Source: Limenecus sp048360435 (GTDB lineage Bacteria; Cyanobacteriota; Vampirovibrionia; Gastranaerophilales; Gastranaerophilaceae). From it: a stretch of 64,000 nucleotides of DNA. The DNA is taken from contig DBGCOP010000009.1 of NCBI GenBank assembly GCA_048360435.1, positions 1 to 64,000 of the forward strand, written 5' to 3'. The notes under the pieces are model-generated. The model searched no databases. It was not told where the DNA came from and worked only from the letters and a program-made list of their open reading frames with translations. The first letter of the stretch is position 1; every line of letters starts with the position of its first letter. The position numbers and the translations under genes are program-made. Below, piece by piece: positions 25,686 through 33,840 of the stretch.

Positions 25686-26927
25686 TTATTCTTCGTCTTC
25701 TTCTTGAGCTTCGACTTCACTTTCAGGAACTTCTTCCATCATGTCTTCTGCATCAATGCCGTATTCTTCTTCAACGATAGGCTCTTCTTCTGTTTCAACA
25801 TTTTCTTCAATATATTCATCTTCAACAGGCTGTTCTTCTTCATATTGAGCCTGATAAGCTGCTTCAGCTTGAGCTGCTTGAGATTCGTTTTTGATATCAA
25901 TTTTCCAGCCTGTCAGTTTATGAGCAAGTCTTACATTTTGACCTTCTCTGCCTATTGCAAGACTTAATTGATCATCAGGTACTACAACAAGTGCTTCATG
26001 AGCATTTTCATCGTCAGCAAGTATATCTACTGAAATGATTCTTGCAGGCGACAATGCGTTAACAATATATTCTACCGGGTCTTCAGACCATCTTACGATA
26101 TCAATTTTTTCATTTTTCAATTCGCCGACAATAGTTTGGATTCTTGAACCTCTTGGTCCTATGCAGGCACCGACTGAATCGATTTCAGGGTCATTTGAAT
26201 GAACTGCAAGTTTTGTTCTGAATCCTGCTTCTCTCGCAATAGATTTGATTTCTACAATGCCGTCTTCGATTTCAGGAACTTCAAGTTCGAACAGTTCTCT
26301 TACGATTTCTGCGTGTGCATGTGAAACAATAACCTGAGGCAGTCTGTTTGTTTCTTTTACATTAAGAACAAATACTCTGATTCTGTTGCCCGGCTTGTAA
26401 TATTCTCCGGGTATCTGTTCTCTGAATGGAAGAATAGCATCTGTTTTTCCGATGTTAACAAATACATTTCTGTTTTCAACACGCTGTATAATACCTGTTG
26501 TAAGTGTACCCTTCTTTTCCATAAATTCATCGAGAACAAGTTTTCTTTCTGCTTCTCTAATTCTTTGAGTAATAACCTGTTTTGCTGATTGAGCAGCAAT
26601 ACGTCCGAAGTTTTCGGGAGTAACTTCTATTTTTACTTCATCTTCGAGTTCTACTTCATCATCAATTTCTTTTGCATCTTCCAATGAAATTTCAAGGTTA
26701 TCATCTTCAACCTGTTCAACAACTAATTTTGTTCTGAAAACTCCGATTTCTCCTGATACTTCATCAAGAATAGCTTCCACATTTGGTGCATCTTTTACTT
26801 TAATATGTTTCTTATATGCAGCAACAAGGGCATCTTTTAATGAATCAATAATGACTTCTTTTGAAATTCCCTTTTCTCTTTCCAGTTCTTCTGTTGCTTC
26901 AAAAAGAGCTGTACCGATTTTAATCAT
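25686..26927 (-). CDS. nusA: Transcription termination/antitermination factor NusA
   Basis: NusA binds RNA polymerase and promotes pausing and hairpin-dependent termination. The 413-residue protein has the N-terminal polymerase-binding domain (1-125), S1 domain (about 130-200, TLTTGIIQRVENRNVFVNIG in parts), and two KH domains (GACIGPRGSRIQ, about 245; SLAIGREGQNVRLA, about 311). It ends in an acidic tail (about 350-413, rich in Glu) with no AR repeats. It follows rimP by 13 bp. The leader of the pair contains a terminator-like hairpin that may let NusA control itself. Confidence 0.97.
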   Translation of the reverse strand: MIKIGTALFEATEELEREKGISKEVIIDSLKDALVAAYKKHIKVKDAPNVEAILDEVSGEIGVFRTKLVVEQVEDDNLEISLEDAKEIDDEVELEDEVKIEVTPENFGRIAAQSAKQVITQRIREAERKLVLDEFMEKKGTLTTGIIQRVENRNVFVNIGKTDAILPFREQIPGEYYKPGNRIRVFVLNVKETNRLPQVIVSHAHAEIVRELFELEVPEIEDGIVEIKSIAREAGFRTKLAVHSNDPEIDSVGACIGPRGSRIQTIVGELKNEKIDIVRWSEDPVEYIVNALSPARIISVDILADDENAHEALVVVPDDQLSLAIGREGQNVRLAHKLTGWKIDIKNESQAAQAEAAYQAQYEEEQPVEDEYIEENVETEEEPIVEEEYGIDAEDMMEEVPESEVEAQEEDEE

Positions 26928-26940
26928 CTTTTTCTCCTTT

Positions 26941-27429
26941 TTATATGTCTTCTATGTGTAATTGTGCTCTGTGTATTTTTTCTTTTGGAATTATCAATTC
27001 TTTGTTTTCGTCAGTTTTTAATACTTTTAATCCTTTTTCGGGGTCAAAATCGAGAATCTTGCATATAAACTGTTTTTCTTCAGTTCCTTCTATCTGGCTT
27101 TTGAGTTTAATATTTATGACCTTGCCTTGAAAAATTATAAATTCTCTGTCGGATTTGAGTTTTCTGTCTAAACCGGGAGAGCTGACTTCCAGATAGAATT
27201 TTACAGGAACAAGCTCATCCAAAAAAGGGTTTAGGCTTCTTGATACATTTTCACAATCATCAAGCGTAACTCCTTCTTCTTTATATAGAAATATTCTCAA
27301 AAACCATTTTCCGTTTTCTTTTGAAAAATCAATTTCAATCGGAATCAGATTATATCTCATCGCAGTGTTTTCAATGAGAGGTACCAGCTTATCAAGAATT
27401 TCGTTTTTATTGAAGTGCTTAGGCTCCAT
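26941..27429 (-). CDS. rimP: Ribosome maturation factor RimP
   Basis: RimP assists 30S subunit maturation. The 162-residue protein shows the family pattern: GKWFLRIFLYKEEGVTLDDCENVSRSL (about 45-70; cited as LDDCENVSR) with the conserved PFYLEVSSPGLDR-like motif (KFYLEVSSPGLDRKL, about 97-111) and the C-terminal Sm-like beta barrel. rimP-nusA is a classic pair. ATG 27429 is preceded by CGGAG 7 nt upstream. Confidence 0.95.
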   Translation of the reverse strand: MEPKHFNKNEILDKLVPLIENTAMRYNLIPIEIDFSKENGKWFLRIFLYKEEGVTLDDCENVSRSLNPFLDELVPVKFYLEVSSPGLDRKLKSDREFIIFQGKVINIKLKSQIEGTEEKQFICKILDFDPEKGLKVLKTDENKELIIPKEKIHRAQLHIEDI

Positions 27430-27442
27430 AGCTTCTCCGTTT

Positions 27443-27475
27443 TAAGAAAAAAAGAAACGGGGTTACCGTTTCTTT
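27443..27475 (-). terminator. Terminator-like hairpin in the rimP-nusA leader (candidate attenuator)
   Basis: On the minus strand AAAGAAACGG, loop TAACC, CCGTTTCTTT, followed directly by a run of T and then the rimP Shine-Dalgarno. It lies between the promoter at 27490-27517 and the rimP start. No gene reads into it from upstream on this strand, so a plain end-of-gene terminator is not needed here. Confidence 0.75.
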
Positions 27476-27489
27476 TTACTAACAATTCT

Positions 27490-27517
27490 ATAATAACATT
27501 AAAATTCAAATTTTCAA
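27490..27517 (-). promoter_or_regulatory. Promoter of rimP-nusA
   Basis: On the minus strand TTGAAA (27517-27512), 16-bp spacer ending TGT, TATTAT (27495-27490), giving both a -35 and an extended -10. The expected start of transcription near 27483 leaves a leader of about 54 nt containing the hairpin. Confidence 0.7.
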
Positions 27518-27632
27518 TAAATATCATTTTTATTCTTTATCAATTCTTAATCTTAATATTCTAGACTCATAAATTTGTTGAGTTATAATTGAATTTGTAG
27601 AACTAGATTTTGGAGTCGGTAATATTTTTAAT

Positions 27633-28418
27633 ATGGAAGAAAAAATAAAAAAGTGTGTGGATTTTAATTGTGATATTTCACAAATTGATTTTGAAAAGTC
27701 AAAAGAATTTGATGTTCTTGATTATGTGAGTTCTGTGAATATTCCTTGCGGTATACATGAAGGTAATCCTGTTGATATTAAGTATATTATTGAACATTGT
27801 CGATTTAAGAATAAGGTTATAGGTGCTTCTATCGGCTTTCCTTCTGTACCTAAAAAAACTTCAAGAAAAACATTTTCTCCTGAAAAACTTTCAGAAGAAG
27901 AGATTGAAGCTCTTGTACTTTATCAACTCGGTGCTTTGGCTTCATTTGCAAAGGCAAATAGTCTTGTAATTGAATATGTCAGACCTTCAGGTTTGATGTA
28001 TGAAATGGCTTCAAAAAATCTGGCTTTTTCTGTTTCAGTTGCAAAAGCTATAAAAAAATACAGCGAGTGGCTTATTTATTATGGGGCTGCTACGGATATT
28101 TTAAAAGAAGCTGCGGAGAGTGTAAAAATAAATTATGCAGCAGAAGTATTTTTAGATAAAAAATATCGCGAAGATGGATTGCTGGATTTTGGAAATGATG
28201 AAAAAGTTGAATTAGGCCAGTCTTTGATAAGGTTGAGAAGATTGATGAATTTGTCAGAAATAGAGGTTGTTGAAGGTGTATACAAAAAATTTGATTTTGA
28301 CACCGTGCATTTTTGCAGTATGACAGATAATGTACAGGAACTTTTAAAAGAATCCAATAAGATTGTAGTTCCTCATCCGGTAAACTACAATAAAGCTTTG
28401 CCTTCAGGCTGGGTTTAA
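27633..28418 (+). CDS. Divergent LamB/YcsF (PxpA, 5-oxoprolinase subunit A)-like protein
   Basis: A 261-residue protein that aligns in outline with PxpA: VDFNCDIS for the D-x-N-x-D opening, YVSSVNIPCGIHEGNP (about 32-47) for the ANxACGxHAGDP motif, and PSGLMYE for KPHGALYN. However the GAHPSYPD loop is replaced by GASIGFPS and the KPHG lysine and histidine are lost. PxpB and PxpC partners are not nearby. It probably lacks 5-oxoprolinase activity or has a new one. It leads a run into yvcK 29 bp later. A TAATAT (27620-27625) lies 7 nt before the ATG. Confidence 0.6.
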   Translation: MEEKIKKCVDFNCDISQIDFEKSKEFDVLDYVSSVNIPCGIHEGNPVDIKYIIEHCRFKNKVIGASIGFPSVPKKTSRKTFSPEKLSEEEIEALVLYQLGALASFAKANSLVIEYVRPSGLMYEMASKNLAFSVSVAKAIKKYSEWLIYYGAATDILKEAAESVKINYAAEVFLDKKYREDGLLDFGNDEKVELGQSLIRLRRLMNLSEIEVVEGVYKKFDFDTVHFCSMTDNVQELLKESNKIVVPHPVNYNKALPSGWV

Positions 28419-28447
28419 AAATAATTCGGGTAATAGGGAGAATAGTT

Positions 28448-29767
28448 TTGAAAAAGATTTTATATAAAATTAAAATGCCTAAAGATGCGGGCTGGTTGCT
28501 TCCCGGGTTGCAGGTAAAAAGATGGTTCGGATTGATTATTATTGGAACAATACTGAGCTTGTTGGGCTTGTGTGTGATTTTTAATATGAAACCCGTCTAT
28601 TTTGCTGTTGGTATATTGAAATATATTGCAGTTACAGTCAATCAGGAATTGTTAGGTATTTTACTTGTTCTGGTCGGTGCTTATGTCTTTTTAAAAGGCT
28701 GGAAAAATACAAATTATTCTATTCTTGATTTAAGTGAAGAAAGAGACAGACATGCTCTTTTAGAATCTTTATATAAAAGAAGAAAACTTAATTACGGTCC
28801 TAAAATTGTTGCGGTAGGAGGTGGTACAGGACTTTCTACAATGCTAAAGGGCATTAAGAAAATTACAAACAATATTACTGCTGTTGTTACTGTTGGTGAT
28901 GATGGCGGAAGTTCAGGACGCCTCAGACAGGAAATGGGGATTCTTCCTCCCGGTGATATTCGTAACTGTATAGCTGCTTTAGCTGATGATGAAGATTTAG
29001 TAACAAAACTTTTTCAATATAGATTTAAAACCGGTGAGGGCTTGGAAGGACACAGCTTTGGCAATTTATTTCTCACAGCTCTATGTGCAATCACAGGCAA
29101 TATGGTTCGTGCTGTTCAAGAGTCTGCAAAAGTTTTGAATATCAGAGGAAGAGTTCTTCCTTCTACCCTTGATGATATGAAACTTTCTGCTGAAATGGAA
29201 GATGGTACGATTGTTGAAGGTGAATCAAATATTCCTGAAACAGGAAAAAAAATAAAAAGACTCTTTACGACACCTGCTCACTGTAAAGCCCTGCCTGAAG
29301 TAATTCAAGCAATTAAAGAGGCTGATTTGATTATTCTGGGGCCCGGAAGCTTATATACAAGCGTAATTCCAAATTTATTGATAAAAGAAATTTCTGAAGC
29401 GATTTCTAAATCTTCAGCAAAGAAAATTTATGTTTGCAATATAATGACACAGCCTGGAGAAACGACTAATTACACCGCTTCTGAACATATACAGGCAATT
29501 CTTGATCATGCAGGATATCCGAATATGGTAGAGGCAATGCTTGTGAACAATTCTTTGCCGGATGATTTATCTCCTGATTATAAAGATTCAAATTCTTATC
29601 CTGTTGTAATTGATACAGAGGCAATAAAAGCAAAGCACATAAATGTTGTAAGTACCAGACTTTATGAAGAAAATGACCAAAAATACGTACGTCACAGTCC
29701 TTCTCGATTAGCAAGAGCAATTGCTTACTGGTACAAAAAACAACTTAAAAACAAGAAACAAAAATAA
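28448..29767 (+). CDS. YvcK/GlmR-family protein with N-terminal membrane anchor
   Basis: A 439-residue member of the CofD/YvcK family (PF01933), UDP-sugar-binding regulators needed for growth on gluconeogenic carbon and for envelope homeostasis. The core starts at about residue 117 with KIVAVGGGTGLSTMLKG, then TVGDDGGSSGRLR and LPPGDIRNCIAALA. The first 95 residues add two membrane helices (about 26-45 and 63-80), an extension seen in cyanobacterial-type members. Start TTG 28448 is supported by GGGAG 7 nt upstream; no earlier ATG is in frame. Confidence 0.92.
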   Translation: MKKILYKIKMPKDAGWLLPGLQVKRWFGLIIIGTILSLLGLCVIFNMKPVYFAVGILKYIAVTVNQELLGILLVLVGAYVFLKGWKNTNYSILDLSEERDRHALLESLYKRRKLNYGPKIVAVGGGTGLSTMLKGIKKITNNITAVVTVGDDGGSSGRLRQEMGILPPGDIRNCIAALADDEDLVTKLFQYRFKTGEGLEGHSFGNLFLTALCAITGNMVRAVQESAKVLNIRGRVLPSTLDDMKLSAEMEDGTIVEGESNIPETGKKIKRLFTTPAHCKALPEVIQAIKEADLIILGPGSLYTSVIPNLLIKEISEAISKSSAKKIYVCNIMTQPGETTNYTASEHIQAILDHAGYPNMVEAMLVNNSLPDDLSPDYKDSNSYPVVIDTEAIKAKHINVVSTRLYEENDQKYVRHSPSRLARAIAYWYKKQLKNKKQK

Positions 29768-29786
29768 CATCAAACGAGGCAAAATT

Positions 29787-30668
29787 ATGTCAGTTCAATC
29801 TAAATTAAAGAACGTAACAATAGATACTTTTTTGAAGAAAAAAGAAGATAAACAAAAAATTACAATGCTGACGGCTTATGACTGTTCTACTGCAAAATAC
29901 TTTGATGCAGCAGGAATAGATGCTATTCTGGTAGGTGATTCTCTTGGGATGGTAGTGCTTGGGTATGAATCAACACATAAAGTAACCATGAATGATATGA
30001 AAGTTTTTACAGGTGCAGTGTCAAGAGGTGCCAAAAGATGCATGATTGTTGCTGATATGCCATTTTTAAGCTATCATTGTTCTGTTTCTGATGCGATTAG
30101 AAATGCAGGAGAATTGGTTCAAGAAGGTGCATTTGCCGTAAAAATTGAAGGTGCAACCGACCATATTCTTGAGGTTGTAAAAAGATGTAATGAAAGTGGA
30201 ATTCCCGTAATGGGACATTTGGGGTTTACTCCGCAATATCTTAATGTTCTAGGCGGTTATAAAGTTCAGGGTAAGTCACTTGAAAATACAAAATTTATAC
30301 TTGAACAGGCAAAAAAACTGGAACAAGCCGGTGCTTTTTCTGTTGTTTTAGAAATGGTTCCCGAGGAATCAGCAAAGTATATTACGGATAATCTTAATAT
30401 ACCGACTATTGGTATTGGTGCCGGCAGGTATACGGACGGACAAATTCTTGTTGCTGACGATATATTAGGGAAATTTTCAGAATTCAAACCTAAATTTGCA
30501 AGACGTTATGCTGATTTAAAATCTGTTATTTCTAGTGCTGCCGAATCTTATATAGACGAAGTTACAACAGGGAAATTTCCACAAGAATCAGAGGTGTTTC
30601 ACCTTCCTGATGAAGTAAAGTCGGAATTAGAGGGGTTGGAAGAAATTGAGTATAGTTATAGTAAATAA
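29787..30668 (+). CDS. panB: 3-methyl-2-oxobutanoate hydroxymethyltransferase PanB
   Basis: PanB makes ketopantoate from 2-oxoisovalerate and methylene-THF, the first step of pantothenate synthesis. The 293-residue protein has KITMLTAYDCSTAKYFD (about 22-38), DAILVGDSLGMVVLGYE (about 44-60), MGHLGFTPQ and GIGAGRYTDGQILVADD. An upstream in-frame ATG overlaps yvcK; ATG 29787, with CGAGG 9 nt ahead, fits the family start better. panC overlaps its end. Confidence 0.97.
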   Translation: MSVQSKLKNVTIDTFLKKKEDKQKITMLTAYDCSTAKYFDAAGIDAILVGDSLGMVVLGYESTHKVTMNDMKVFTGAVSRGAKRCMIVADMPFLSYHCSVSDAIRNAGELVQEGAFAVKIEGATDHILEVVKRCNESGIPVMGHLGFTPQYLNVLGGYKVQGKSLENTKFILEQAKKLEQAGAFSVVLEMVPEESAKYITDNLNIPTIGIGAGRYTDGQILVADDILGKFSEFKPKFARRYADLKSVISSAAESYIDEVTTGKFPQESEVFHLPDEVKSELEGLEEIEYSYSK

Positions 30669-31506
30669 AATTTCAGAACTTAGAGAAATAATAAAAAAGG
30701 AAAAATCTGCCGGTAAAAAAATAGGTTTGGTACCGACTATGGGTTGTCTTCATAACGGTCATAAATCTTTGATGTTAAAAGCTGTACAAAATGCTGATTT
30801 TACAGTAATTTCAGTTTTTGTAAATCCGATACAATTTTGTCCGGGAGAGGATTATGACAAATATCCAAGAACACTTGATTCTGATAAAAAAGTTGCTGAA
30901 TCAGCTGGTGTTGACGTCATTTTTGCACCTTCCGTAAATGAAATGTACCCTGGCTTGGAAAAGTTTTCTGATTTAACAATGGTTGTTCCTCCTTATGAAT
31001 TGACAGATATAATGTGTGGAAAATCAAGAGTCGGACATTTTGACGGTGTTGAAACAGTTGTCTCAAAACTTTTTAACATTGTTCAGCCTGATATCGCATG
31101 TTTTGGAATGAAAGATATACAACAGCTCTTTTTGATAAAAAAGATGGTCAGAGACTTGAATTTTCCTGTTGAAATCATTGAATGTCCTCTTGTTAGAGAA
31201 GAAAACGGGCTTGCTTTAAGCTCCAGAAACAAGTATTTATCTGAAAAAGAAAAAGAATATGCTCTATCTATCAGCAAAACTCTTTTTCTTATTGGTGAAG
31301 CAGTTAAAAATGGTATAATAGATACTAAAAAACTTCTTGATATTGTCTTGACAAATCTCGATAAAAATGTTGAACTTGAGTATCTGGAGTTTGTAAATAA
31401 GGATACATTTGAAAAAATTGATGAAATAAATCATACTGCTATATGTGCTATGGCTGCCAGAGTCGGTGATGTTAGACTTATTGACAATATTATAATAGAG
31501 GTATAG
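30646..31506 (+). CDS. panC: Pantothenate synthetase PanC
   Basis: PanC ligates pantoate and beta-alanine using ATP. The 286-residue protein has GLVPTMGCLHNGHKSLM (about 27-43; HxGH as HNGH), VFVNPIQFCPGEDYDKYPRT, FGMKDIQQLFLIKKMV and the R-x-x-x-G-L-A-L-S-S-R-N motif (REENGLALSSRNKYL, about 184-198). The start is TTG at 30646, 23 bp inside panB, with GGAAG upstream. panB-panC is a classical pair; coaX at 44188 provides the next step toward CoA. panD is not in the window. Confidence 0.96.
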   Translation: MSIVIVNKISELREIIKKEKSAGKKIGLVPTMGCLHNGHKSLMLKAVQNADFTVISVFVNPIQFCPGEDYDKYPRTLDSDKKVAESAGVDVIFAPSVNEMYPGLEKFSDLTMVVPPYELTDIMCGKSRVGHFDGVETVVSKLFNIVQPDIACFGMKDIQQLFLIKKMVRDLNFPVEIIECPLVREENGLALSSRNKYLSEKEKEYALSISKTLFLIGEAVKNGIIDTKKLLDIVLTNLDKNVELEYLEFVNKDTFEKIDEINHTAICAMAARVGDVRLIDNIIIEV

Positions 31507-32436
31507 ATGTTTTTCAGAGTTATTGATAAATTTTTTGAACAATTGAAGTATACTATTTCTTTGATAATATTTGTTTTAATTGGTATGGCATCTTTGCTGT
31601 TTATATATTGGCTGCTTTTTAGTGCAAAAATACAGCTGCCTGATTTTATCAATACATTTGTGTGGGCTGTGATTGACTTTTTGGCACAGAGCTTCAAAGG
31701 TACAAAAATGTATACAGATATAGTTCCAATCCTTCCTGTTCTTGCTTCCGGAGTTTTTATTATACTTACTTATATATGTAATTGTTTAATGGTATTTCTT
31801 GAAAATAATCACATGAAATTTCAAAATTGCGTTCAAACATATAAACACAATCTTGAAAAAACGATTAATAAACAGTTACATGATTCTTTTATCAATGATT
31901 TGAAAAAAACAACTTATATGCTTGTCAAAATTAAAGTTGATATTGAAAAACATAATTCTTATCTGACTTCGTTAAATGAGAGCAACGTAGATACGTCTTT
32001 AATTGAAAAACAGATTGTGAATTCGATTTTGGCTGCAATTTCATCAGATTTTGTTATAAAAAAAGGTATTTTGGGGCAAAGTGCATACTTTTTGCTTGCT
32101 GATTTTGAAAAATCAAAAGAGTTTTTTTCCAACCTTGTCGCAAGATCTGTAAGAAGCATCAATGAAAATATAAGACCTAAAATGAATATTAATTTTTATT
32201 GTGGTGCGGATTTATTTGATGATTTGTCAGAATTTAATTCAAAATCAATTTATGTCGACAGACTTTTGTCTTTAAAAATACCTAATAAAATTGTTGTAAC
32301 ACCAAAATTCAAGCTTTTATTTGAGAATATTCATACAGATTTCTTTTCTTTTAAAGTATTAGGCGAATATAATCTAAGTGGTGATCCTTCAAAAACAACC
32401 TATACAATGATTCATTCTCTTCACAGAAGGATTTAA
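31507..32436 (+). CDS. Membrane protein with degenerate class III cyclase-like domain
   Basis: A 309-residue protein directly after panC (no gap). Two hydrophobic segments (about 17-38 and 75-98) anchor it in the membrane. The C-terminal 180 residues (TYMLVKIKVDIEKHN, AAISSDFVIKKGILGQSAYFLLAD, then SIYVDRLLSL and FFSFKVLGEYNLSG) recall the fold order of class III nucleotidyl cyclases, in which a final strand reads F-x-x-x-G-x-x-x-L-x-G. The metal-binding Asp pair is not clear, so it may be inactive. This resemblance is tentative. Its stop overlaps that of the convergent decarboxylase gene by 4 bp. Confidence 0.6.
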   Translation: MFFRVIDKFFEQLKYTISLIIFVLIGMASLLFIYWLLFSAKIQLPDFINTFVWAVIDFLAQSFKGTKMYTDIVPILPVLASGVFIILTYICNCLMVFLENNHMKFQNCVQTYKHNLEKTINKQLHDSFINDLKKTTYMLVKIKVDIEKHNSYLTSLNESNVDTSLIEKQIVNSILAAISSDFVIKKGILGQSAYFLLADFEKSKEFFSNLVARSVRSINENIRPKMNINFYCGADLFDDLSEFNSKSIYVDRLLSLKIPNKIVVTPKFKLLFENIHTDFFSFKVLGEYNLSGDPSKTTYTMIHSLHRRI

Positions 32437-33782
32437 TCAACGGTTTTTACATTTTCAATTTCATCTGTCACATATTCTGAAGTTATTATTTCTCCCGGTA
32501 CAATCAGAGGAATCCCGGGTGGATAAGATAGAATTGCTTCTGCACAAATTCTTCCGTATGCGTTTGATTTTTCAACAAATTTACTCTTTGAAAAATAGGC
32601 TTGCCTGGGTGTTATTACTTTTTTAGGCAGTGCATAATAATATTCATTTTCTTTTAATGTATAGGATTTTTGTGAAAAATCCGTCATTGAAAGAACTTCA
32701 AAAAGTCTTTTGAGTTTTTTATGAGTTGTACCTATTCCAGTAATAAAAAGCATGTAAGTATCTGTTGAAAACTCTTCTTCTATCTTGTATTTTGTATTAA
32801 GAATTTCAGCAGCTTCTAATGCATTCATTCCTTTTATTTTAATTAAAATCTTTGTCGGGTCATTAAATCCTTCGTAAAAAATGATATTTTTTGTGCATCT
32901 GTTCTTAAAATCATTAATATCACTTAAGAGTTTACTGATTTGTTCTTTCCCTTTTATAGATGCGAGAAAATCAACAGTTGCTTCTATTGCCGCCAAAAGA
33001 GGGTAAGATGGTGATGTTGTGTTTATAAGATTGAGTGCGTTTTGAATACTGTCACTTTTTATTGATGAATTTTGGGCAATATGTAAAAGTGCGCAGGGAT
33101 TTGGTGCTCCTGCCGTTTTATGGAGTGATTGAACACTGGCATCTGCACCGCATAATATTGCGGGTTTTGTTTTGAATTCTCCAAAATTTATAAGCGCACC
33201 GTGAGCTTCGTCAATAATGAGTTTTATGTTGTATTTTTTTGTTATTTTTGATATTTCTCCAATATCACTAAAAATCCCTTCATATGTTGGACTGGTCAAA
33301 ATTACTGCTTTAATATCTTTTTCTTTTTTCAGTATATTTTCTATTTGTGAAGGTGATATACCTTTAAAAATACCCCATTCTTTATCGAATTCAGGCAAAA
33401 ACCACACCGGATTAGCACCTGTAAGTATCAGACCGTTGCAGACTGATATGTGACAATTTCTTGACACAAGAACTTTGTCGTCAGGTTTTAAGATTGCAAG
33501 CATCAATGCACAAATTCCTGAACTTGACCCATTCGTAAGCATAAATGACTTTTTGCTTTGATAAATATGGGATATTTTGTTCTGTAACTCTAAAAGTATT
33601 CCTTCGGGGTGTCTCAGGTTGTCAAAACCTTCGATTTCAGAAAAATCACATGCAAAAAATTTTTCACCGAGTAGGTTTCTTGCTTCGTCAGCAACATATT
33701 CCCCCTGTGAATGTGATGGTGTTGTAAAAAGAAGACTTTTGCCCTTGTTATAATAATCCTTAATTTTTTTGATAAGACTCAT
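32433..33782 (-). CDS. Orn/Lys/Arg decarboxylase family PLP enzyme (fold type I)
   Basis: A 449-residue enzyme of the basic amino-acid decarboxylase family. The PLP lysine is K222 in SLHKTAGAPNPC; other family marks are FTTPSHSQG at about 19-27 (P-x-H-x-x-G), LTNGSSSGICALMLA (about 83-97) and DEAHGALINFG (about 193-203). The short length and lack of the wing domain match the SpeA-like/YaaO class in Gram-positives and cyanobacteria, probably making agmatine or cadaverine. Substrate is unproven. It shares a promoter region with the divergent ligA. Confidence 0.9.
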   Translation of the reverse strand: MSLIKKIKDYYNKGKSLLFTTPSHSQGEYVADEARNLLGEKFFACDFSEIEGFDNLRHPEGILLELQNKISHIYQSKKSFMLTNGSSSGICALMLAILKPDDKVLVSRNCHISVCNGLILTGANPVWFLPEFDKEWGIFKGISPSQIENILKKEKDIKAVILTSPTYEGIFSDIGEISKITKKYNIKLIIDEAHGALINFGEFKTKPAILCGADASVQSLHKTAGAPNPCALLHIAQNSSIKSDSIQNALNLINTTSPSYPLLAAIEATVDFLASIKGKEQISKLLSDINDFKNRCTKNIIFYEGFNDPTKILIKIKGMNALEAAEILNTKYKIEEEFSTDTYMLFITGIGTTHKKLKRLFEVLSMTDFSQKSYTLKENEYYYALPKKVITPRQAYFSKSKFVEKSNAYGRICAEAILSYPPGIPLIVPGEIITSEYVTDEIENVKTVD

Positions 33783-33797
33783 TTTTTATATCAATTT

Positions 33798-33826
33798 TTG
33801 TTGTAAAATACTACTGTGTAGATTAT
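33798..33826 (+). promoter_or_regulatory. Candidate promoter of ligA
   Basis: TTGTTG (33798-33803), 17-bp spacer, GATTAT (33821-33826). Transcription would begin near 33833, only one base before an ATG at 33834 that is out of frame with ligA and eight before the in-frame ATT at 33841. Confidence 0.5.
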
Positions 33827-33840
33827 ACAGGAAATGAGCC

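Noticed and set aside
25704..25967. Phe-rich plus-strand frame opposite the nusA tail
   Set aside because: The Phe and Asn runs are just the complement of the acidic Glu/Asp codons of NusA.
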